A stretch of 64,000 bases of DNA from Apostichopus japonicus (lineage: Eukaryota; Echinodermata; Holothuroidea; Aspidochirotida; Stichopodidae): contig NC_092576.1 of NCBI RefSeq assembly GCF_037975245.1, positions 2,597,501 through 2,661,500 of the forward strand. Direction: 5' to 3'. Position 1 is the first letter of the stretch, and each line of letters opens with the position of its first letter. The notes beneath the pieces were generated by a model, which ran no database searches, was not told where the DNA came from, and saw only the letters and a program-made list of their open reading frames with translations. This document shows, piece after piece, positions 1-13,019 of the stretch. A program made the translations under genes and the position numbers.

Positions 1-1165
1 GCTCTCTAGTGGCAATGATACAATAAAAAGGTCTTTAAAATGGCATTTTATCTCCTTAACGTGTATGAAATACGACCTACATAAATTGCAACAGCAATGA
101 TGCGAGTAGTATTTAAATATTCATCATAACTTCCCATTAACAGTGAGAAATTTCACCCACACCACCCTAACATATACACATACATTTATAAATCTGAAGA
201 ATAGTCTTTACCTCTTTTGCAAAATCAGCATCCGTTATTTCATCACCAGTTCCTAACATCTGTACATAAAATATGTAAAAGTAGGTAAGGAATATTGTGG
301 CTACTGGTTTTTTTTTCACTACAGCGTTGACATTATCTCATTATACACATGTTTCAACTAAAGTTGATGTGTGAAAAAGGAACATTTTAATCGGAAAAAT
401 TAAGATGAAGGAATATATTAGACACATCAGACAATTTTTTTTTTTAATAACATCAGCTGTATAATTTCAAGTTGTCCTCCATCTCTTCTAATGGGATTGG
501 AAAATTTTTTTATGTGAAGAATAGAATGACTTACATCATCATTGCAAATTGCAGTTCTCGAATTCGTTATATGACACGATAGTCCAATAGCAATTCAATC
601 TGGATTCATTTAGAGTATGAAACATTCGCAAGCAAATCCTTCCAAAATGTGGACCGTAGATTTTGTTGAACATAACAGTAGAATTATTTTCAATAAAATG
701 TTATTAATACTGCGGGGACACGTAATGAATCACATCAATGATGGTTTTTGTTTTGGTCTAGTTTACGACCAAGAATAGTAAGTGAGTGTTGATATAGGCC
801 TACATGTAGCAACCTACAGGTACAACTATACCTAAGTAAAAGAGTGAATCTTGTACCGATAAATAAGCTTTATGTAACATTTCTGCTCAGTAGCTTTAAT
901 GAAGACATGGCAATAGCTAGTTCTTCTTTATACAAGTTCACTTTACGGTGGCAACGCTTGTAACCATTTACTATTTAATTAATTATTATATTGTAATATA
1001 TTTTTTATTTGTTTTAAATAGAAGACGCAAAGGAAATAAGATATGACAAATAGGCATTGTCCATGCTTAACCAAATTGAAAAGAAATTTCTGATTTTGGT
1101 CTTATTTGACAGTTTATTTAAGGAACTGCTTAACAGTATTATCAACTTCCGGTAACACCATAGAT
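1..1165. repeat. Duplicated intronic block, left copy
   Basis: Most of this block has a diverged, same-orientation counterpart near the right end of the window. Positions 60-190 match about 61,010-61,130. The small exon at 212-259 matches 61,209-61,256. Positions 490-520 match about 62,505-62,540, and 900-1,160 match about 62,590-62,850. Positions 526-798 match 60,320-60,592, which is out of order relative to the rest. Exons and introns are both conserved, so this is a genomic duplication and not a retrocopy. The alignment was made by eye, so identity is not quantified. Confidence 0.75.
212..259 (-). CDS. 16-codon cassette exon (M exon), left copy
   Basis: This is a 48-nt minus-strand exon with an ACAG acceptor and a GAG|GTAAAG donor, phase 0 at both ends. 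It reads 16 residues, MLGTGDEITDADFAKE. A paralogue at 61,209-61,256 has the same length, phase and splice sites and differs at five of the 16 residues, which supports real coding sequence. The leading Met is probably internal. On the minus strand it follows the W exon at 2,294-2,197, which ends in phase 0, so the two can be joined in frame. By phase it could continue into a terminal exon of the 14,725-14,558 type, and any such exon for this copy lies left of the window. I do not recognise a named domain. I infer that it belongs to the C-terminal part of an NLR-type gene. Confidence 0.7.
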
Positions 1166-1197
1166 TCTTATGAAAAATTTAAATCTGTAATACATAT

Positions 1198-1222
1198 GTA
1201 TATATATATATATATATATATA
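1198..1222. repeat. (AT)n microsatellite
   Basis: A short run of perfect TA dinucleotides that abuts the left end of the small inverted-repeat element starting at 1,221. Confidence 0.95.
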
Positions 1223-1475
1223 GGTCGACAGTTACATTGACTTACACACTAAATTTAATCTAACCCTAACCCTTTTTTCTAACCCTAACCCTGAACCGAC
1301 CCTAACCAAAACTTTTAAATCAACGTTTTAGAGGACGGAGAACATTATAAAGCTATTTGCGACAATAAAAAAGTGTCTTAAAATGGTAGTGAAAACATTA
1401 GGTCGACAATGAAATGTCGACCTAAGGTACACTGTTGACCTAAGGTACACTTTTTTACCACAAACTGTCGACCTA
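1221..1475. mobile_element. MITE-like inverted-repeat element with telomere-like core
   Basis: The left end TAGGTCGACAGTTA and the reverse complement of the right end, TAGGTCGACAGTTT, match at 13 of 14 positions, giving a 255-bp element with terminal inverted repeats. The motif GTCGACCTAAGGTACA recurs near the right side, and an internal hairpin pairs TAGGTCGACA with TGTCGACCTA at about 1,400-1,424. Positions 1,259-1,307 hold several CCCTAA-type units. There is no coding capacity. AT microsatellites flank it on both sides, so a target duplication cannot be recognised. It could instead be a complex satellite fragment. Confidence 0.55.
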
Positions 1476-1490
1476 AGGTACATATCATGA

Positions 1491-1696
<206 letters not shown>

Positions 1697-2196
1697 CGTA
1701 GTTAAAGCTCTTCAATACGTCTTCCATGACTCCTTCTATCACCAATGTAATGGACAGGAATATCAGTTATTTACAGCGAAATAACATGAATATACTTGTA
1801 CCTTCTGCAGCGTGGTTGGGTGAGGGTTACGCGGGAGTAGTGGTGACAGTACTTGTTCACGAAACACTTACATAAAACGTGTACATTAATTTCAAGGAGG
1901 GGGTTGTTAGGCAGTGAATGAAGCACCTCCTACTTGGATCAACATATTTATTATTCCGGAAATTATTGCCAGGAAGTAAACTGCTTTAATCCATAACCTC
2001 ACACCAGTGAAGAGCCGCCACAAGTATGTGTCTCTGCACTGGTGTGGGAATCTTATATATTGAAATGATAAAGGCAACTATTATGCATAGACTTTTTATT
2101 CTCAACGGATAGCAGTGATTTTTAATTGTCTACGATATAATGAAATTATTTCCAGTGAACCTATATGCGTGATGACAACACACATTTGTTACTTAC

Positions 2197-2294
2197 AGGG
2201 AAAAAACTCTCAAAATCCTTATTCAGTAGCCAGCGGCCAGACTGGAGGTCCAGAAGATAGTGGCGTTTATTAGATCCGTAAGGATACCAGCAAA
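2197..2294 (-). CDS. 98-nt cassette exon (W exon), left copy
   Basis: This minus-strand exon has a TTTTACAG acceptor and a CCCT|GTAAGT donor. It enters with two bases of a split codon and ends in phase 0, encoding 32 residues. The core reads CWYPYG, then YLLDLQSGRWLLNKD, and ends ESFFP. A paralogue at 63,348-63,445 has identical length and phase and shares PYG, LDLQSGRWLLNKD and FFP. Most differences lie between PYG and the LDLQSGRW core. A shorter relative may occur at 15,363-15,289. The aromatic-rich module is not one I can name. Its place before the M exon suggests the C-terminal portion of an NLR-family protein. Confidence 0.75.
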
Positions 2295-2567
2295 CTGTAA
2301 AAGGGATAGAACACAAGACTCTGGAAAATTGGAAAGTTGAAAACTTGACTCCGAGTCCTAATTGAGACTGAACTTATAGTTACACCTTTGGACCCCCCCC
2401 CCCCCGTCACTCCCGTTAAATAGTCCAAATCAATAAAAAAAAAAGGGAAACTTTACACTGCTTGAATGTGATAATATATTTATAATATGTGATAAACGAA
2501 TAAAGAAGCGTGATTACAATATGGTTCTTTATTTGCCTCAAGCATTTACCTTTATAGTAACTCCGCA

Positions 2568-5487
2568 ATGAGGTCAGGAATAATTTTGGATAAAGATTAT
2601 GTTCCTAGTGGAGGCGATTATAGGCGTTTTGAAAGCAAGAAAAGTGATGGTCATAGTTCTAACTTTAGGAGGCATTCTAAGGTACATAGTTTCAGGGATA
2701 AGCTGAAGATTGTCTTTACCAATACTAGAAGTATTCGTAAAAATTTTGCTGAATTTACTGTGCTTCTTGAGGATCTGAAACCGGATGTGTTTGGTATCAC
2801 CGAATCTTGGTTAAGGGAGGATATTGATAGTGCTGAGGTTTCTCACCCGGGGTATGTTGTGTATCGTCAGGACAGAAGACTCATAATGGGGTTGGTGGGG
2901 GAGTTTTACTGTATGTTAGGGATGACATTGTAAGTGTTGAGAAATCTCAGTTGCAAGGGGCTTTTGTTAATTCTGTCTGGTGCGAGTTGTCCACAAACAA
3001 CTCCAAGAGGTCCAGGGACGTTATCACTGTGGGTGTTGTTTACCGCTCTCCTAACAGCAGCGATGATAATGATGTCGTGCTGTTTGATTCAATTAGAAAG
3101 GCTGCTAAAGGTGATGTTGTTATAATGGGCGACTTTAATTTTCCTTAAATTAATTGGATAGATGGTTCTAGTAGTAGGAAGGGTAGTAATTTTCTAGATG
3201 TTGTGCAAGATTGCTTTTTACATCAACATGTTACTTTCCCTTCTAGGGGGGATAACATCTTGGATCTTGTGTTTAGTTCTGATCCAAGCAATGTTGTTGG
3301 TTTGACGGGTTTAAGAAAACTTGGAACTAGTGATTATGATATACTAGCTTTTGATGTTGTTTGCAAAGTCTTAAATTCTGTTAGCAATGAAAAAGTCCCT
3401 GATTTTTCGAGATCAGATACAGAGGCAATTGGAACTTTACCAAATGGTACAGATTGGATTAATTTGTTTAGAGATATGAGTTCTTCTCAGTCTTGGATTT
3501 GTTTTGCTGATAAATTAAAGGTCATTATAGAAAATCATGTTCCGTGGAAGAATCGGCGTCGTAAAAGCAGTATGCCTCACTGGATGAATAAGAGAGTTAG
3601 ATGTGCAATTAGGCAAAAACGTAGAATGTGGAAGTTGTTTAGGAGGACTAAATCTGAATCACTTTTGGCCAAGTTTAAAATTCATCAGCTGAAGGTAGAA
3701 TGCTTAGTCTCTGATCCAAAATTGAATTTCGAAAAAAACATTGCCCTAAAAATTAAGGATAACCCAAAGGCCTTCTTTTCTTATGTCAGGTCAAAGCAGA
3801 AAGTTAAAGATGCAATTGTTTCTCTTAGGGCACCACAGGCTGATAATATAGTTACTGATAGTCAGGATCTTGCAGATCTTTTGAACAACTATTTTGTGTC
3901 GGTTTTCACAAGGGAAGATACGAGTAGTATTCCAGATTTTCAGGGGGCAGTGATAGGCCTAAACTGGATACGGTCTTATTTTCGGATGAGGTTGTCTTAA
4001 AGGAGCTGCTTTGTCTTAATGTTTCTAAAACTTCTGGACCGGATGCAATCCATCCGTATTTGTGGAAGACTTTTGCACATCATTTCTGTGTTCCACTCTC
4101 GTTGGTTTTTACTAAATTTATGGATGTAGGTTATGTTCCTAGGGACTGGAGATGTGCTAATATTACCCCAATTTTCAAGAAGGGTGATAAGTCTAAGCCC
4201 TGTAATTATAGGCCCGTTAGTCTCACTAGTGTAGTTTGTAAGGTCATGGAGTCTATTGTTAAAAGGTCTATGGTCTATCACTTCAGCAGTCAGTCTTTGA
4301 TCAGAGAGTCTCAACATGGCTCTTGTCAAAAAGGTCTTGTCTCACTAATATTCTTGAGTTTATGGAAGATGTAAAAAGTTCACTAAATAGGCAGAGGTCT
4401 GTAGATGTTGTGTTCCTGGATTTCCAGAAGGCCTTTGATAAAGTTCCCCAGCAGCGTCTTTTACTTAGGCTGAAGAGCATGTGTGTCATAGGGAATTTAC
4501 TAGCGTGGATCGGGAATTGGCTTGGTAATAGGGAACAGAGGGTGGTAATTAATGGCTGTGCTTCTTCTTGGCAGAACGGTACTAGTGGGGTTCCACAAGG
4601 GTCTGTATTAGGTCCCTTGTTGTTTGTTGCCTATATAAATTACATCGACGGAGATATTTTGTGTAAAGCTAAGAAGTTTGCTGATGACACTAAATTGTAT
4701 TCTGAGGTCTCTTCCAAAAGCGATTCTGAGGAATTTCAAGCGGATTTGGATAAGATTTTTTCCTGGTCTCAGGGGTGGCAAATGCTTTTTAATATTGATA
4801 AATGTAAGGTAATGCACATTGGTAGTACTAACCAAAAGTTTACATACAATCTTAATGGTGTGGATTTAGAGGAGGTCTCTGTTGAAAGAGACCTAGGTAT
4901 CTACATTGACTCATCTCTGCAACCTTCCAAACATTGTCTTGAAGCTACTAAAAGAGGTAATACGGTTTTGGGTATGATCAAGAGGAACTTCAGTTTTCTG
5001 AAAGAGGACATCGTAGTTAGGCTTTATAAGCAGTTGGTTAGGCCTTATCTGGAGTATGCTGTGCAGGCTTGGAACCCTTACTTTGCTAAGGATAAGGAAG
5101 TACTTGAAAAGGTCCAGAGGAGGGCTACTAGGATGATTAGTTCCTTAAAGAGGGTTCCTTACTATAGGCGGTTACAACTGTTGAATCTCACCACACTGGA
5201 GCTTAGGAGGTTACGTGGGGACTTGATCCAGGTTTTCAAGATTGTGTATGGTTTTCGACAATTTATCGTTTACCGACTTTTTCTTGTTTGCAAACAGTAG
5301 TTGTACTAGAGGTCATTGTCTTAAACTCCAAAAGTCGCATAGCAAGATTAATATTAGGCATAACTTTTTTTCTAATAGGGTTGTGAATGAGTGGAATAGT
5401 TTGCCTGAGAAAGTTGTACTTGCAAGTAGTGTGAATGGGTTTAAGAATGCTTTGGACAAGCACTTCAAGCATTGTAATCGGATCTGA
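2568..5487 (+). pseudogene. Broken jockey/CR1-group LINE ORF2 (endonuclease-reverse transcriptase)
   Basis: One protein is spread over three reading frames. The first part has endonuclease motifs: NTRSIRKN, TESWL, GVVYRSP, GDFNFP, and SDY where the family usually has SDH. The reverse transcriptase has FLDFQKAFDKV, GVPQGSVLGPLL and the catalytic FADD near 4,677-4,690. The C-terminal region has the typical RRATRMIS and NEWNSLP stretches. A stop follows NFP at 3,146-3,148. Frame changes occur near 2,900, 3,960, 4,320 and 5,240. Known LINEs of this group prime reverse transcription on nicked target DNA, but this copy cannot encode intact protein. No ORF1 is visible, so it is 5' truncated or its ORF1 is lost. 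Confidence 0.93.
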
Positions 5488-5593
5488 GTGTCTGTGTCTT
5501 CAATTTTTTTTCTCTCTCTATAGGGTCCTTGATGGGGACTTAAGTGTCCCTCCTGATCCCTTTTTCTACTAAACTAAACTAAACTAAACTAAC
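2568..5593 (+). mobile_element. Jockey/CR1-group LINE, 3' end with (AACTA)n tail
   Basis: The element runs from the broken ORF2 through a short 3' untranslated region containing CTCTCTATAGGGTCC. It ends in about five ACTAA repeats at 5,568-5,593, a microsatellite-type tail in place of poly(A). A second copy, truncated and on the opposite strand, lies at 42,870-43,458 and shares the same 3' end. The left boundary is not defined, and I take the first recognisable endonuclease codons. Confidence 0.88.
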
Positions 5594-6198
5594 CATTATT
5601 TTACTCCCCTGATATTACGTTGTGACATACACGTGCTATCATTTCACTAATAATGTGAATTCGTGGATTTTTGCTATAAAAGACCTTGTTTAGGTCCATT
5701 AAAATAACATGAAATATATATCAAATTAAATGACCTTCCCTAACCCCCGTTTACAATGAGAACATCTTGAGTATCTAACATTTCCTTTTCTAGACCATGC
5801 ATATCACTTTGTACGTTATACTTGTTTTTTTTTTCCCCTGTGGTGTTCTGTGCTTTGCCAAAATACACGATAAACGGTCCTATCTGTGTTCATGTGAACT
5901 TCAATGTTGCTAAACAGGTTTCAATCGTTATTCTCCATGACTTATTGTTACAGCTATATAATAATTATGTGCTCCACAGAAGTTTCCTAGTTTGAGACGT
6001 ATTTTGGTTTATATGCAAGGTCATGTAAAGTTCAAGGTTAGTTTTAATTATATTCCTAGCATTGCTTTACAGCCCGTCAGTATCCGTATAGTTGTTGTTG
6101 ATAGAATGTACGCGATGTTGTGCGTCTTTCTGCGTACGTTATGTGCGTGACATGACATATTTTCATATAATTTCATTCAACTATGCCGGATCGTGATC

Positions 6199-6265
6199 GA
6201 TTGGCTTGTCCAATCAAGAGTTCTTATTATTGGTCGCTATCGGCACTTCAGCCAATCAGCTGAGT
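6199..6265. promoter_or_regulatory. Cluster of CCAAT/ATTGG boxes
   Basis: Four CCAAT-type motifs fall within about 65 bp: ATTGG, CCAATCA, ATTGG and CCAATCA. This density is typical of NF-Y-bound promoters. No TATA box or downstream coding exon is evident on either strand, so promoter activity is only a possibility. Confidence 0.3.
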
Positions 6266-6902
6266 GTGCGAACATGCTGGTTTATCCCAGTTTGCGTGAC
6301 TTAAAAGAAACATACTTTCGTATTCAGGAGTTTTCAGTCTTCGTCCCGTAAGGCCGTATTGTTTGAGTTCTTATTTCTTTAGGCTCTTTATTGTTTAATC
6401 CGTTTCAAGTTTCATCCCATCTGTTGTCCTCAATTTGGAATCCAAAGTATATCACAAGAAGAAATGTATCTGGTTAGTCTCCTGAACTGTTTCCTATATT
6501 ATCTCGATATTTCGGACTTAACCCGATCGGCAGAATAAACTCGTATAAGGCGCCCAAGCTAACTTGACATAAGTTTCAACTAAATCCCCACCATACACTA
6601 TCATCTATTCTGATTATTTTCTGATATGCGAATACTAAACGAACACTAACAATTTTCACTAAAGGAAGGCGAGATTTATGACATAAACACGTTGCCCTAT
6701 ATACAGGCAGCAATTTATAAATAAATTGTGCGGATCTGCTGATTTTGTTAGTTTTTAGACTGGTTGCTTTCTTCGCTGTAGGAGATTGTGGGCAATTTTT
6801 AGAATGTTCATATTCCATCGGACTAAAATCAAGTAAGCATTAGCTAAGCTGGTCATTTATTTTATAAAGTAATGATTAAACGCCATCAACTTCCTCCTAA
6901 AG

Positions 6903-6996
6903 TCAAATTTCATGCAATAATCGGTGACGGACAGCTTCTCTTGATAACATCAAATTTCATGCAATAATCGGTGACGGACAGCTTCTCTTGATAAAA
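6903..6996. repeat. 47-bp exact tandem duplication
   Basis: The segment beginning TCAAATTTCATGCAATAATC at 6,903 is repeated without visible change at 6,950, giving two copies of 47 bp. The lack of divergence suggests a recent event or an assembly duplication. Confidence 0.92.
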
Positions 6997-9900
6997 AGGT
7001 TCAGGGTACGCTGGAACTTCTGTATCACCGTTTATGACCAGTATCAAGTTTTCTGGAATCTTTCAATACAACACATTTACCAAAATATAACAATTTCTTT
7101 TATTTTAGTTGCCAGAGAGATTTGCCGCTGAATTTACAGGAAAACTTCAACTTCATTACTATAAACCTTGTTTCATTAAAGACATAGAGACAAGCTTGAT
7201 ATAAATGTGTGCCTATACTGCACACTATTATTGTTTTAATAAAAGCTGGTTAAAAATATTGATTGTTTTTTCCTTTGTGCAGAACTGAAGATGAAATTAC
7301 AACTACTGTCATATGTTGCAGTTGCTGCTTTGCATTACATGTATGGTGATAAGTCGCCGAGAGAGAGGTTTTAATTGATGATTAAAACGGCCATGACGCA
7401 CCCGAACCGAATTGTACAGTTGCTTATAATAGCGTTTTCGACTTAAATATATTGCGCATTTATATGCATCTGTGTTATAACATGATAGCACGTGTTATGC
7501 TGGAGGCACATTTTATTGCGGCCTGTGTTAAAAAAAATATGAAAATAAAAATAAAAAATATATATAAAAATATTTTATATTATATAAAAATAAAAAAATA
7601 AAATATATATAATACCACTACGATTTACTGTATTGTATCTTAACATATCTAGATCTCTCATGCTTCCAAAACATAACACGTGCTTGTGTGTTATAACACC
7701 CTGGCATATAAATGCATAATATGCTACACGTTAAGAACAAATATAAGCTCACAACTTTTCGGCTTGGGTGCATGACGTCATGACCACTGACTCATTACAT
7801 GTGTACATTAAAATCCTATGATGTTGCACAACCATACATATGTTCTCGGTATTTTTGAACTTGATCAAGTTAATGTATTAAAGACAAGAACGCATAAAAA
7901 CAGTTCTGAATTTAGTGAACAAGCGTCAGTTGAAATAGTTTATAAAACAAAAACACCTTTAGTGACATGAAAGTTGGTTCAGAGGAACAGAAGGTTAAAC
8001 ATCCGTCCTGATATCGATATTGAAGTAATGATGCTACTCCAGGCTGGACTACATAAATTAAGTGTCACGTCTGAGAGTGTGGACTCTTCAACCTCAAGAC
8101 GTCGCAAAAACCTTCCCTTGCTACATTCCAACTCTCCTGATAACGATCACTACAACATCAATAAGAGCTTTACACTTTACCTTTGACATTCCTTGCTTTC
8201 AGGTTTGCCAGAGAGGAAGATGTAATAGTAGGTGGCAGCAGACAGTAAAAAAACCTGCAGAAGAAAGAGTTTATTGTAATTATAATAGTGACGTCATATA
8301 ACATTCAAGCACTGTCCATCCAATGTAGCTACTTATGTCATTAATTATCAACTACCAGGTGCCGCTTATACAAGATAAGGTAACGATGAAAGGATAAAGG
8401 TAAGAAATATCTAAAATAAAATCTGAAGGTATGATATACCCGTTGTTGAAATGCATAATTTAGCTTTGACATTATATTTCGGTCTGAATAACCACATTGT
8501 ATACCTGACCATAATGACGGTGACTGCGTCTGCAAGTACGGACAAGATAACTAAAGTTATGAACTGACTTGTAGGCTGAATCTTACCATTTAACGACTGG
8601 AAAGGATGCGTATGTAATCTACATTAAACAGAACTACACTACGATACCCATATCTAGGGGCGCTACACATGTTTTATGCACTGCCCCCCCCCCCTACGGG
8701 GAGACATCCAGATGAAGGGTTCACTTTACCTTTAAAATAAAAAAAAATTGTCGAGGATATTTTACTGTTTAGGTTGAACCGCACACATATGCATATTTTA
8801 TATTTGTATACTGTACACTAGGATGCTTTGTTATAGTCCGCCTATCATTATTTTATGCTGGGGACTAACCCCCACCCCAACCCCGCCGTTCTCTCCCCTA
8901 GAAGGATACGTGTTTGTTCAACTACTAATATCTTTAATGCAAGAGGGTGTTCAATGTTAATCAAGTTTCATTGCATCTTATGCAAATTTCAAAACATAAA
9001 TATCACTACAGTGCCTGACTTCTCCTCTCAAGAAAAAGATAATCAACTCGGATATTGCATCTATCGGAATCGATGTAGATTTTTCTTCTCCTTTATATTC
9101 AATTTGATATGTTCTGTCCACAATTCCCACTAACATCAACCTTCGTGGGAAATGCAAAGGTTGATGTAAACAGCCTTCACCCCACAGCGTAATAATTTTC
9201 TTTTATCCTCAAGGAAATGAAGTTTCATTCGCCTCACCGCTATCTATAAAAAATGTTTCTCTTTTTCATCAACCTCACCTTAATGTGAAGAATCCTCTTT
9301 AAGAGCATACAACACACTAAAAGATGTACATTGATATGTCTTACTGCCAAAAGAAAGGTCTCTTGAATATGCCTTGTAACAACAACGAATATGAACATGT
9401 TATATCAGGGATCTGAGTCTGTTACAGCTGGTTCTGCTGGCAAATACACTATATGCTGCATTAACCTGCCATTGAAAATGAGTAACCGGAAGGAAGTAAT
9501 AAATCCTTCACGTTAGCTGAAACTATTACTTTTATATACTAATAGCCCCCCCCCCCCTCAACCACCAATAATTTAGCCCAAATCTCATTACCAAAATTGG
9601 TCTCTTATTTTTATTTATTATGTCGGACGTACCCAAGTACTTGTTTGTTTGTAGACAGGTGTTCCAAAAAGGTAACGCGCCTCTCTGTTATTGAATACAA
9701 CTTCTTTTCATTGGAAAGCGCGTCTTGCTGCTTTATTAAATACAACTTATTTTCATTGAGACGCCCGTATCTTTCGTTGAATACAATTTCTTTTCACTGT
9801 ATTGTTCAATTGTTTGCTTGACAGGTGATGAAGAAAAGATAATGTTAAAAGTAATGAAAGTGTCAGTTATATGAAAGATTAATTTAAATACTTAGCAAGA

Positions 9901-10354
9901 AAATGATGCAATAATTTCAATGTACGTTTATCATTTAAAAATGTGTTCTGTCTGAGTAGAAACGAGTAAAAAATATTTCACTCTACAAATCTGTATGATG
10001 AATGTATATACAGTGTTGGGTTTATACGATCTACATTACTTCTTATAAATTGCCCGTATGATGAAAACATCGATTAAATACAGGAAAAATGGAACAATGC
10101 ACGTATGTGTAAGGATATTTATATCTATCCGTATTTGATACATTTGTTCAAATAGGCCTGTCTAGCCTTTCAAAGGTACTGTTTTTTTCCTATTTTTTTC
10201 TGTGTGTATTTCTCTTATTATTCGTTAATATATAACCTTCTGTTTAATTTAAGTTAGTGACGATTTATTCATTGTTTGATCATTTTGTTTACTAAGTTTT
10301 CTATATAAGAATTTTGACCATTTAATATTTTTTTAATCAAGATTTATTTCTCAT

Positions 10355-12742
10355 ATTCTTCATAGAACTGGAACTTGCAATAATGGGCGTTTAATTTTAA
10401 TTGAAACTACTATTAAAAATAAATTAATTACGCTGGTTTGCCTTTATGGCCCGAACATAGATGACACTGGATTTTTTGAGTTGATTTTTCGTAAATTGCA
10501 CGATTTTCATTGGGATTCCTTACTTATTGGTGGTGATTTTAATTTTGTTTTTAATGTAGACATCGATAAATTGTGGGGAAACCCCCGTACAAACTTTCAT
10601 GCAAGGGATAAATGTATTGAGATTATGTCGTCGCTAAATTTGATCGATATTTGGCGTGAAAGGAACCCGCATTGTAAAAGTTTGACCTGGTCTTCCAATA
10701 TTACTCCGGGTATTCACTGTAGGCTTGACTTCTTTTTGATTTCTCGAAATTTAGCTCATTCGGTTGTGGGGAATTACTTCACCTCGGGTTTGTGCTCGGA
10801 TCACTCGGCCGTTAACTTGGCTATAAATATATTTGACATTAAACGGGGGCCGGGTTTCTGGAAGTTCAACAATTCCTTACTTAATGATACGTATTACATT
10901 TCAATGACTACTGACATCATTTCGGAGTTAGTTATTAGTTACAGGTATCAAAATCCTAGATCTCAGTGGGAATTTGTCAAATATTCGATCCGAAAAGCAT
11001 CTATTAGTTACAGTAAAACTAAAGCAAAAGAAAGGAGACAAAATGAGATTAAACTGATAAGAGATATTTCTCGTATAGAACAACGCTATTATCGCTCTAA
11101 TTCTGTTGATGATTTCAATAAGTTAACTAATGCTAGAAATAAATTACAAGATATTTATGACTACAAATTACAAGGTATAATTATTCGTTCTAGAGCCCGT
11201 TGGGTGGAACAGGGAGAAAAGGCTACGAAATATTTTCTTAATTTAGAAACGCGTAATAAGAGCTGTAATGTAATTCGTAAATTGAAATCAGATGATGGGG
11301 TTGATATTATTAACAACGATGACATCCTCCGTAAATTATTAGATTTTTACCAGTCCTTATATACAAGTGAAAACTGTGATCCAAATATTATTTTGCATAA
11401 CATCAACTGTAAGGATCCACTCTCACAGGAAGAGGCAGCCAATTGTGCTGGTAAACTTAATCGGAGTGAATGTTTGGATGCTCTTAATTCATTTAATAAT
11501 GGGAAAAGTACAGGGAGTGACGGCCTTTCAGCTGAGTTTTACAAACAATTCTGGCCAATAATTGGTGATCTAGTATTAAATTCATTAAATTTCGCTTATG
11601 ATGAGATTGAAATTTCAGATGAACAAGGACGGGGAATAGTAACCTTAATTCCTAAACCTCAAAAAGAACTAACGCAAGTAAACAAATTATCGCCCGATTT
11701 CTCTATTAAACGTAGATTATAAGATTGCTGCAAAGGCCCTTGCAACTAGGATAAAAAAGATCATTCCTACCTTAATTAATCCAAATCAAACCAGCTTTAT
11801 TAAACATAGATTTATAGGAGAAAATATCCGCTTTGTTTTGGACTGCATTGATTATTGTAAGGACTATAATATCCCTGGTTTTCTCTTATTGGTTGATTTT
11901 GAAAAAGCTTTTGATCGCCTAGAGTGGAATTTTATCTTTAAATGTGTTAATTTCTACAACTTCGATGAGGGTTTTAGTAGGTGGGTGCGGATCTTATACT
12001 CTAATACTTCGGCCTGCGTTTGTAATAATGGATATTCTTCTCCTTATTTTGAAATTTCAAGGGGAGTGAGGCAGGGATGCCCACTTAGCCCTTATATTTT
12101 TATTCTTTGTGCAGAAATGTTGTCAGTTCATATTAATAACTCTCCATTAATACATGGAATTTCTATTTTGAACCATGAAATTAAAATTTTACAGTATGCT
12201 GACGACACTACAATACCGACAGAGACAATCTCTTTCACTTAAATTATACTCCTAAATTATCCCGCCTTAAGAGTAAGTTGAATATGTGCTCCACTCGTGA
12301 TTTGACCCCTATTGGTAGGATAACAATTGTTAAAACCTTAGGTCTTTCTCAGCTTGTTTTTTCTTTTTCAAGTTCTTCCGGACCCCCCCCCCCCCCATTG
12401 AAATTTCTGAAGAATCTTGAGACTGTCCTCTTTCGTTTTATTTGGGCTGGAAGACCACATAAGATTAAGCGTAATACTTTAATTGGTTCAATCGAGCATG
12501 GCGGCTTAAAAGCAATTCACATTGGTTCCTTTATCCAGGGTCTCATATGTACTTGGGTTAAAAGGTAAATTAATGATATAACGGCTTATTGGAAGTTATT
12601 TTTTGATTTGCATTTAAAGAAGTATGGGAAAGAATTGTTATTTAAATGTAATTATCAAACTAGAGATGTTTTAATTGATAACAATTTTATAAGAGATGTC
12701 TGTCGAGCTTGTACAAGTCCATCTTTTAATGTTATTGTCTAA
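10355..12742 (+). pseudogene. Broken Tx1-like L1 retrotransposon ORF2
   Basis: This is a 5'-truncated non-LTR element. It starts inside the endonuclease (LVCLYGPN, GGDFNFVF, CRLDFFLIS, SDHSAV) and continues through RGPGFWKFNNSLL and GEKATKYFLNLE. The reverse transcriptase has FEKAFDRLEW, GVRQGCPLSPYIF and the catalytic YADD near 12,196-12,207. The frame changes near 11,690. After YADDTT the sequence jumps almost directly to the thumb region (RDLTPIGRITIVKTLGLS), so roughly 100 residues appear deleted. A stop at 12,566 is followed by more in-frame family-like sequence (ITAYWKLFF) to a final stop near 12,740. No ORF1 or clear tail is visible. It is dead as an autonomous element. Confidence 0.9.
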
Positions 12743-13019
12743 AAATGTCTTTTTCTGTCTCATTTTGTCTCTGTTTTACTCTCCTATTAATCATATTCCT
12801 AACCTGATGACTGTTTTTTCATTGTAGTTGATTTTTTTTAATTCAATTTCTTTTTAATTTATTTGTTTTACTTCTACAATTATCTAAACCTATCAATAAA
12901 CCTTCAGTAGTTATTAAATATTAACTATATTTATAATCATTATCTTATTTACATCATTAACAGTAATTAGTTATGTTTTAATTACTAATATTACTTACAT
13001 ATTTATTTATAATACTTAC

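Larger units (their letters stand above)
5600..10340. other. Gene-poor stretch
   Basis: No coding exon is supported here. It holds a cluster of CCAAT motifs (6,199-6,265), a 47-bp tandem duplication (6,903-6,996), an A/T-only stretch (about 7,528-7,610), and poly-C runs near 8,685 and 9,547. On the minus strand it would be intron between the LRR-like exon at 13.2 kb and the W exon at 2.3 kb, if those belong to one transcript. Confidence 0.6.

Noticed and set aside
2392-2405. Poly-C/poly-G runs here and at several other places (for example 9,547, 15,899, 55,445, 61,337, 63,550)
   Set aside because: They are common homopolymers. They matter mainly as sites of possible sequencing or assembly error, although the pair at 2,392 and 63,550 is shared by the duplicated cassettes.
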